From Candidatus Aerophobota bacterium (GTDB lineage: Bacteria > Aerophobota > Aerophobia > Aerophobales > B3-G15), in assembly GCA_003648845.1 (NCBI GenBank), contig QMQA01000012.1, positions 1 through 12,090 on the forward strand: 12,090 nucleotides of DNA. Reading direction: 5' to 3'. The notes below the pieces were generated by a model. That model was given only the letters and a program-made list of their open reading frames with translations, made no database searches and was not told where the DNA came from. The position numbers and the translations under genes were made by a program. Shown here one piece after another: positions 7,237 to 12,090 of the stretch; within the stretch, counting starts at the first letter, position 1, and every line of letters starts with the position of its first letter.

Positions 7237-9426
7237 TTATATTTCCAGTTGCCGGGGTAGGGTACTTTTCCAGCTTTTATAAATTCTTTCAATACTCTGG
7301 GAAACTAATATCTCCCCCTCTTTTTTAATGATAAGATTTTCTCCTCCTACCTTACCTAATAACTTAAGTGCAACCTTACCCTCACTGGCTATTTTTTCAA
7401 GAAGGGGAAGATTTTGGGCAGGACAGGAGATAAGTATCTGAGATTGGACTTCACCAAATAGCAAAAGGTCCTCTCTTTCATCTTTTACCTGTTTTAAATC
7501 TACACATGCTCCTTTTAGCTCCTCCTGGTTTAAAATGCAACATTCAGCAAGAGCTATAGCTAAACCTCCCTCAGATATATCATGAGCCGAATTGATAAGT
7601 CTCTTTCTAATAAACTCAAGGCAGATTCTCTGCACAGCTTTTTCCTTGGTAAGATCTAATCCGGGTGGGTCTCCTTTTTTTAACTTATGGATGTGGTAAA
7701 GATATTCACTTCCACCCAAGCTGAGTTCTCCTTCACCCAGAAGGAGAATTAGATCTCCTTTTTGTTTAAACCAGGGGGTGCAGAGAAAATTCACATCCTC
7801 AATTAAGCCCAGCATTCCTACCACAGGGGTTGGGTCTATCACTCCCCGGGGATTCTCATTGTAAAAGCTGACATTTCCTCCAGTTACAGGGGTTCCCAGT
7901 TCTCTGCAGGCCTCAGCCATTCCCTCCACACACTGGGTAAACTGCCAGAAAATCTCGGGATCGGTAGGTGTTCCAAAGTTAAGGCAGTTGGTGATAGCCA
8001 GAGGTTGTCCTCCAACACAGACGACATTGCGGGCAGCTTCAGCAACGGCAATTTTTCCTCCTTTATAAGGGTCAAGATAACAGTAACGTCCATTTCCATC
8101 GCAGCTTAAAGCTAAAGCCTTCTTTGTCCCCTTTATTCTGACCACAGCACTATCTGAGCCTGGCAAAAGGGCAGTATTTGTTCCAACCATATGGTCGTAC
8201 TGTTCAAAGACCCAGCTTTTGCTGGCAATATTAGGAGATGATAACATTTCGATAAATACATGGTTTAAATCTTCTGGTAAGGACAAAGTTGATAAATCAA
8301 GTTTTTTTACCTCATCCAGGTATCTGGGTCTTATTTTTTCTCTCAGATAAACAGGAGCATCACTTGTTAAAGCTTTAACCGGAATCTCTGCCACAAATTT
8401 TTCCCCATCTTTTACTTTAAAGATGCCATCAGAGGTAACCCTGCCGATGGGGACAGCATGCAGGTCCCACTTTTGGAAGATTTTTTCAGCCTCTTTTTCT
8501 TTGCCTTTTTTTACTATAACGAGCATTCTCTCCTGAGACTCAGAGAGCATTACCTCGTAGGGAGTCATTCCTTTTTCTCTTCTTGGGACAAGAGATATAT
8601 CTATTTCTACACCTGAGTCTCCGCGGGAAGCTGTCTCCACAGTAGAGGATGTAAGTCCTGCTGCTCCCATATCCTGCATCCCCACCACCACTCCTCTTTC
8701 TATAAGTTCCAGCGTTGCCTCAAGGAGTAGTTTTTCCATGAAAGGGTCCCCTATTTGAACGGAGGGTCTATCTTTGTAGGAGCTTTCTGTGAGTTCTCTG
8801 GAGGCAAAACTCGCACCCCCCAATCCATCTCTTCCTGTAGATGAACCTACATAAAAGACGGTATTTCCCTCTCCTTTTGCACGTGCTTTAACAATTTTGT
8901 TCTTTTTAGCTATTCCCAGACAAAGAACATTAACAAGAGGATTTGCCCTGTAAGATTCATCAAAAAAAGTTTCTCCTCCTACAGTGGGAACACCAATGCA
9001 GTTTCCGTAAAATGCTATTCCCCCTACTACCCCTTTTAAAAGGTATCTTGATCTGGGATCGCTCAAAGGGCCAAACCTTAAAGAATCCATAAGGGCAATG
9101 GGACGGGCTCCCATGGTGAATATGTCCCTTATAATTCCTCCCACTCCTGTGGCTGCTCCTTGATAAGGCTCTATTGCCGATGGATGGTTGTGGGATTCTA
9201 TTTTAAAAACTGCAGCGAAACCGTCCCCTATATCAACCACTCCGGCATTTTCCTCTCCTGCCTGTACAAGAATATTTTTACCTTTGGTGGGGAATTTCTT
9301 CAGCACCGGCTTTGAGCTTTTATAGCTACAGTGCTCACTCCACATTACAGAGAAAATGCCCAGTTCTGTAAAATTGGGCTCTCTTCCCAGGATTTCCTTT
9401 ATCCTTTTATATTCTTCTTCTTCCAT
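7237..9426 (-). CDS. purL: Phosphoribosylformylglycinamidine synthase, small PurL subunit
   Basis: This is the 729-residue synthetase subunit of three-component FGAM synthase. It turns FGAR, ATP and ammonia (delivered by PurQ) into FGAM, step 4 of purine synthesis. The length is that of the small PurL type, not the ~1300-residue fused enzyme of E. coli. It opens with [13 protein letters not shown] and then [20 protein letters not shown], containing the family's catalytic His32. [18 protein letters not shown] (~77-94) and MGAAGLTSS (~253-261) belong to the first PurM-like half. [10 protein letters not shown] (~516-525) and [14 protein letters not shown] (~615-628) belong to the second. No residue seems missing. 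The ATG at 9424-9426 is the only good start: an in-frame stop lies 27-30 bases upstream and only a CTG lies between. No Shine-Dalgarno sequence precedes it, because the 32-base spacer after purQ is filled by a short A/T-armed element. It is the last gene of the purine cluster. Confidence 0.98.
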   Translation of the reverse strand: MEEEEYKRIKEILGREPNFTELGIFSVMWSEHCSYKSSKPVLKKFPTKGKNILVQAGEENAGVVDIGDGFAAVFKIESHNHPSAIEPYQGAATGVGGIIRDIFTMGARPIALMDSLRFGPLSDPRSRYLLKGVVGGIAFYGNCIGVPTVGGETFFDESYRANPLVNVLCLGIAKKNKIVKARAKGEGNTVFYVGSSTGRDGLGGASFASRELTESSYKDRPSVQIGDPFMEKLLLEATLELIERGVVVGMQDMGAAGLTSSTVETASRGDSGVEIDISLVPRREKGMTPYEVMLSESQERMLVIVKKGKEKEAEKIFQKWDLHAVPIGRVTSDGIFKVKDGEKFVAEIPVKALTSDAPVYLREKIRPRYLDEVKKLDLSTLSLPEDLNHVFIEMLSSPNIASKSWVFEQYDHMVGTNTALLPGSDSAVVRIKGTKKALALSCDGNGRYCYLDPYKGGKIAVAEAARNVVCVGGQPLAITNCLNFGTPTDPEIFWQFTQCVEGMAEACRELGTPVTGGNVSFYNENPRGVIDPTPVVGMLGLIEDVNFLCTPWFKQKGDLILLLGEGELSLGGSEYLYHIHKLKKGDPPGLDLTKEKAVQRICLEFIRKRLINSAHDISEGGLAIALAECCILNQEELKGACVDLKQVKDEREDLLLFGEVQSQILISCPAQNLPLLEKIASEGKVALKLLGKVGGENLIIKKEGEILVSQSIERIYKSWKSTLPRQLEI

Positions 9427-9431
9427 TTTAT

Positions 9432-9455
9432 AAAAAGGGGACAGGCTACTTTTTT
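9432..9455. repeat. A/T-armed GGGGACAGG-containing short element filling the purQ-purL spacer
   Basis: On the + strand the element begins AAAAAGGGGACAGGC and ends CTACTTTTTT, giving inverted arms AAAAAG and CTTTTT around an 11-12 base centre. It takes up 24 of the 32 bases between the purQ stop and the purL start. From memory, similar sequences (A-run, GGGGACAG, variable bases, T-run) recur in intergenic regions of many bacterial genomes, sometimes near Y1/REP-type transposase genes; this is recollection and not something shown here. Only one copy was noticed in the window. No transposase is present. Confidence 0.45.
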
Positions 9456-9458
9456 AAT

Positions 9459-10163
9459 TTATCTTTTTCCTTGTTTTCCTGTTTTTTTTACTATGGATTT
9501 GAAGATAAGTTTTCCGTCCTCGGAACCCAGTATAGACTCTGCACATCTTTCTGGATGAGGCATCATTCCCAGCACATTCCCTTTTTCATTACATATCCCG
9601 GCAATAGCATCTAAGGAGCCATTAGGGTTAGCCTCATCGGTGATCTCTCCTTTCCTGTTGCAGTACCTGAAAACAATCTGGTTGTTTTTCTTCAGTCTTG
9701 AAAGAGTATTGCTATCAACATAGTAGTTTCCCTCAAAATGAGCAATCGGTATACGCAGAACCTGCCCTTTTCTGCAAAGGTTGGTAAAAGGCGTATCAGG
9801 GTTTTCCACTCGAACATAAATATATCTGCATATAAAAAGAAGGTTCTTGTTTTTTCTCATTGCTCCTGGCAAAAGACCTGCTTCCAGGAGGATTTGGAAA
9901 CCGTTGCATATTCCTATGACAAAACCTCCCTGACGGGCAAATTTTTCAACTTCTTCCATAATCGGGCTAAAACGAGCAATAGCTCCGGTACGAAGGTAAT
10001 CTCCATAAGAGAATCCCCCGGGAAGCACAATACAATCGTATCCTGAAAGGTCTTTCTTTTTATGCCAGATAAAATCAACCTTTTCTCCTGTAGCCTGCTT
10101 TATTGCCCACCAGCAGTCATAATCACAGTTAGATCCCGGAAAAACAACCACTCCAAACTTCAT
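9459..10163 (-). CDS. purQ: FGAM synthase glutaminase subunit PurQ
   Basis: A 234-residue class I glutamine amidotransferase that hydrolyses glutamine and passes ammonia to PurL within the PurL-PurQ-PurS complex. It starts with the typical [30 protein letters not shown] (~48-63) is the PurQ signature. The nucleophile is Cys86 in GICNGFQ, and the triad is completed by His203 and Glu205 in MMPHPERC. Length and motifs are normal. AGGAGG (complement of 10168-10173) lies four bases before the ATG, and the start overlaps the purS stop by four bases (ATGA), so PurS and PurQ are probably made by coupled translation. purL follows after 32 bases. The C-terminus is a short basic tail (KKTGKQGKR). Confidence 0.98.
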   Translation of the reverse strand: MKFGVVVFPGSNCDYDCWWAIKQATGEKVDFIWHKKKDLSGYDCIVLPGGFSYGDYLRTGAIARFSPIMEEVEKFARQGGFVIGICNGFQILLEAGLLPGAMRKNKNLLFICRYIYVRVENPDTPFTNLCRKGQVLRIPIAHFEGNYYVDSNTLSRLKKNNQIVFRYCNRKGEITDEANPNGSLDAIAGICNEKGNVLGMMPHPERCAESILGSEDGKLIFKSIVKKTGKQGKR

Positions 10164-10411
10164 TTGACCTCCTCAATTTCATACTCATAATTTTCGATAA
10201 CGGGATTTACGAGAATTTTCCTGCACATATCTTCAATTTCCTTTTTGACCTTTTCTCTATCTTCGATACCAAGCTCTATCTGGAGATATTTGCCTGTCCT
10301 TACTCTACTCACTCCCTTATAACCAAGAGAATCAAGGGCATGTTTTATGGTTGCTCCCTGAGGATCAGCTACTCCTTCTTTAAGATTGATATATATTTTT
10401 ACCCTGATCAC
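10160..10411 (-). CDS. purS: FGAM synthase subunit PurS (GTG start preferred)
   Basis: This is the small structural subunit that joins PurL and PurQ and is required for ammonia transfer. From the GTG whose first base is 10411 the product is 83 residues, beginning [19 protein letters not shown], the usual PurS N-terminus and length. Further family features are the segment [26 protein letters not shown] and an acidic C-terminus. The frame stays open upstream, with ATGs at 10450 and 10462 that would add 13 or 17 residues (GKKGGRILRGEK-like), not seen in typical PurS. GAGGTG sits five bases before the GTG and supports the short form; AGGTGG before the ATG at 10450 keeps that longer form possible. 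The stop overlaps purQ by four bases. guaA lies 124 bases upstream of this start, and that gap contains the heptamer repeats. Confidence 0.93.
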   Translation of the reverse strand: MIRVKIYINLKEGVADPQGATIKHALDSLGYKGVSRVRTGKYLQIELGIEDREKVKKEIEDMCRKILVNPVIENYEYEIEEVK

Positions 10412-10416
10412 CTTTT

Positions 10417-10422
10417 CACCTC
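10417..10422 (-). promoter_or_regulatory. Ribosome binding site supporting the purS GTG start
   Basis: On the - strand this reads GAGGTG, five bases before the GTG at 10411. It favours the 83-residue PurS over the longer ATG-initiated forms. Confidence 0.5.
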
Positions 10423-10474
10423 GTAAAATTCTCCCACCTTTTTTACCCATAAACACATCCACCTATCTACTACC

Positions 10475-10523
10475 TATTAACCTCGAACGTCGAACCTTGA
10501 ACCTCGAACATTGAACGTCGAAC
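10475..10523. repeat. Seven-base tandem repeats, consensus NTYGAAC, between guaA and purS
   Basis: Six uninterrupted 7-base units occupy 10482-10523 on the + strand. The variants are CTCGAAC (twice), GTCGAAC (twice), CTTGAAC and ATTGAAC. A degenerate unit, TATTAAC, precedes them at 10475-10481. Variation falls only at the first and third bases, while T2 and the GAAC part are fixed. On the - strand, the sense of the purine operon, the unit reads GTTCRAN. The block lies entirely in non-coding sequence after the guaA stop and forms most of the guaA-purS gap. I see no clear promoter or GC-rich terminator in the rest of the gap. Confidence 0.85.
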
Positions 10524-10535
10524 GCCCTAACGAAA

Positions 10536-12086
10536 TTACTCCCACTCTATAGTGCTTGGAGGTTTTGAGCTTATATCATAAACTACTCTGTTCACTCCCT
10601 TTACCTCGTTAACTATTCGGCGGGAGATATTATCAAGAAGTTCATAGGGAAGTCTTGCCCAGTCTGCTGTCATACCATCCTGGCTGATAACTGCTCTAAG
10701 GGCAATTGTATACTCGTATGTCCGGACATCTCCCATTACTCCCACGCTTCTTACGGGTAAAAGCACAGCAAAAGACTGCCAGATCCGGGTTATACCCTCA
10801 TATTTTTCCATTTCTTCCTGAACAACTCTGTCAGCCTGACGTAAAATGTTTAAGCGACGTGAGGTAACCTCACCCAGAATCCTTATAGCAAGACCGGGTC
10901 CAGGAAAAGGCTGGCGATTTACTATTCTTTCAGGAAGACCCAGTTCTCTTCCTACCATTCTAACCTCATCTTTGAATAAGTCTTTAAGAGGTTCAATAAG
11001 CTTGAGCTTCATTGAAGAGGGTAGTCCCCCTACATTGTGGTGAGATTTTATGGTAGCAGATGGTCCTCCTTTGGCTGAACGGGACTCAATTACATCAGGA
11101 TATAAAGTTCCCTGAGCCAGGAAATCTATCTTTCCCAGCTTTTTAGCCTCCTCGGTGAAAATGTGGATGAACTCCTCTCCGATAACTTTTCTTTTTTTCT
11201 CCGGCTCCTTTATCCCTTTTAATCTTTGGAGGAATCTTTTTTCAGCATTTACGTACCGGATGTTTAGATGGAAGTGATCCTTGAAGGTACTCAAAACTTC
11301 CTCAGCTTCTCCTTCCCGCAGAAGACCATTATTGACAAAAATGCATGTAAGATTTTTACCTATAGCTTTGTTAACCAGCATGGCTGTTACTGAGGAATCA
11401 ACTCCACCTGAGAGGGCACAGATCACTTTACCTTTGCCCACCCTTTTTTTAATAGAGTTTACCGAGTGATTTATAAAAGAACTCATGGTCCAGTTCCCCG
11501 AGCAACCACAGATGCGGAAAAGGAAATTCTGGATTATATCTTTTCCCTGAGGGGTATGTGCAACTTCAGGATGAAACTGAACTCCATAAAACTTTCCACT
11601 TTTGTTCCTTATGACAGCATAGGGACAGTTTCTCGTATGGGCTATAGCCTCAAATCCAGGGGGAATTTTAACTACTCTATCCGTATGACTCATCCATACA
11701 AGAAGCTTTCGGGGCAACTTATAAAAAAGCTCATCCTCTTTATCTACCAGAAGCTGGCTTGCTCCGTATTCCCTTTTCCTGGCTGGAGCTACTTTTCCTC
11801 CCAGAAGGTGAACCATAACTTGCATTCCGTAGCAGATACCAAGCAGAGGGATGCCCATCTGGAAGATTCCAGAAGGAGGCTGGGGAGCACCATCTTCAAT
11901 CACACTGGCCGGTCCTCCTGAAAGGATAACTCCTTTAGGTTTTAACTGTTTGAGGCGAGAAAGAGGGGTATTGCAGGGAAGAAGTTCACAGTAAACCCTC
12001 ATCTCTCTCACTCTTCTTAGGATAAGTTGATTATACTGTGACCCAAAGTCCAGAATAACAATTAGTTCTCTGTACAGCCTGGACAA
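10536..12086 (-). CDS. guaA: GMP synthase (glutamine-hydrolysing)
   Basis: A 516-residue cytoplasmic enzyme that converts XMP, ATP and glutamine to GMP. The N-terminal class I amidotransferase domain (~8-195) has [18 protein letters not shown], the nucleophile Cys85 in GICYGMQ, and the partners His172 and Glu174 in QFHPEVAHT. The ATP-pyrophosphatase domain follows, with the P-loop LSGGVDSS (225-232) and [10 protein letters not shown]. The C-terminal dimerisation domain has [16 protein letters not shown] and ends with the family's terminal STIEWE. The length agrees with typical bacterial enzymes (~510-525). The leftmost start visible on this strand is a TTG at 12086, five residues before the conserved ELIVILDFG. 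Only four bases of window remain beyond it, so a slightly longer protein starting outside cannot be excluded. It is the first purine gene seen here; whether purS-purQ-purL share its transcript across the 124-base repeat-bearing gap is not settled by the sequence. Confidence 0.97.
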   Translation of the reverse strand: MSRLYRELIVILDFGSQYNQLILRRVREMRVYCELLPCNTPLSRLKQLKPKGVILSGGPASVIEDGAPQPPSGIFQMGIPLLGICYGMQVMVHLLGGKVAPARKREYGASQLLVDKEDELFYKLPRKLLVWMSHTDRVVKIPPGFEAIAHTRNCPYAVIRNKSGKFYGVQFHPEVAHTPQGKDIIQNFLFRICGCSGNWTMSSFINHSVNSIKKRVGKGKVICALSGGVDSSVTAMLVNKAIGKNLTCIFVNNGLLREGEAEEVLSTFKDHFHLNIRYVNAEKRFLQRLKGIKEPEKKRKVIGEEFIHIFTEEAKKLGKIDFLAQGTLYPDVIESRSAKGGPSATIKSHHNVGGLPSSMKLKLIEPLKDLFKDEVRMVGRELGLPERIVNRQPFPGPGLAIRILGEVTSRRLNILRQADRVVQEEMEKYEGITRIWQSFAVLLPVRSVGVMGDVRTYEYTIALRAVISQDGMTADWARLPYELLDNISRRIVNEVKGVNRVVYDISSKPPSTIEWE

Positions 12087-12090
12087 TATA

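Noticed and set aside
9432..9455. A/T-armed element as an intrinsic terminator between purQ and purL
   Set aside because: The stem would be mainly A-T with a GC-containing loop rather than a GC-rich stem, and it lies inside a purine operon whose next gene must be expressed.
10475..10523. Heptamer block as a CRISPR array
   Set aside because: Repeats are 7 bases with no spacers between them, and no cas genes are present.
11466..11921. 151-codon + strand frame opposite guaA
   Set aside because: It is antisense to the amidotransferase domain of GMP synthase, with no recognisable motifs or ribosome site; a mirror of conserved coding sequence.

Overview
The window is a densely packed bacterial segment with moderate to low GC. 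Arginine is mostly AGA/AGG and isoleucine is often ATA, and strong AGGAG-type ribosome sites precede several genes. This codon style is common in thermophilic or deep-branching anaerobic bacteria. I infer an uncultured anaerobe of that kind, but the sequence does not fix a phylum. There are no tRNA or rRNA genes, no CRISPR array, no insertion-sequence gene and no phage gene.

Region 1 (1-7163, + strand) is one tightly spaced operon. In order it encodes the C-terminal end of a D-2-hydroxyacid dehydrogenase, an iron-containing (group III-like) alcohol dehydrogenase, a LarA-family nickel-pincer hydroxyacid racemase/epimerase, a TIM-barrel sugar isomerase/epimerase of the xylose isomerase-like superfamily, a full-length transketolase that looks like a fusion of the two-subunit type, and a 12-helix MFS transporter. 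Most junctions overlap or are only a few bases apart. Together the genes read as uptake and catabolism of a sugar, polyol or sugar acid. The redox enzymes interconvert alcohol, keto and hydroxyacid forms, LarA inverts a 2-hydroxyacid centre, the TIM-barrel enzyme isomerises a ketose, and transketolase moves a two-carbon unit into central metabolism. The actual substrate cannot be read from the sequence, and this set of genes is the most interesting part of the window.

Region 2 (7164-7236) is a short gap between convergent operons. It has one weak imperfect hairpin and no obvious strong terminator.

Region 3 (7237-12086, - strand) is a purine cluster transcribed guaA, purS, purQ, purL. It encodes GMP synthase and the complete three-component FGAM synthase (PurS, PurQ and the small PurL). 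Two non-coding oddities lie here. A run of six 7-bp repeats sits between guaA and purS. The purQ-purL spacer consists almost entirely of a short A/T-armed GGGGACAGG-containing element, which leaves purL without a Shine-Dalgarno sequence.
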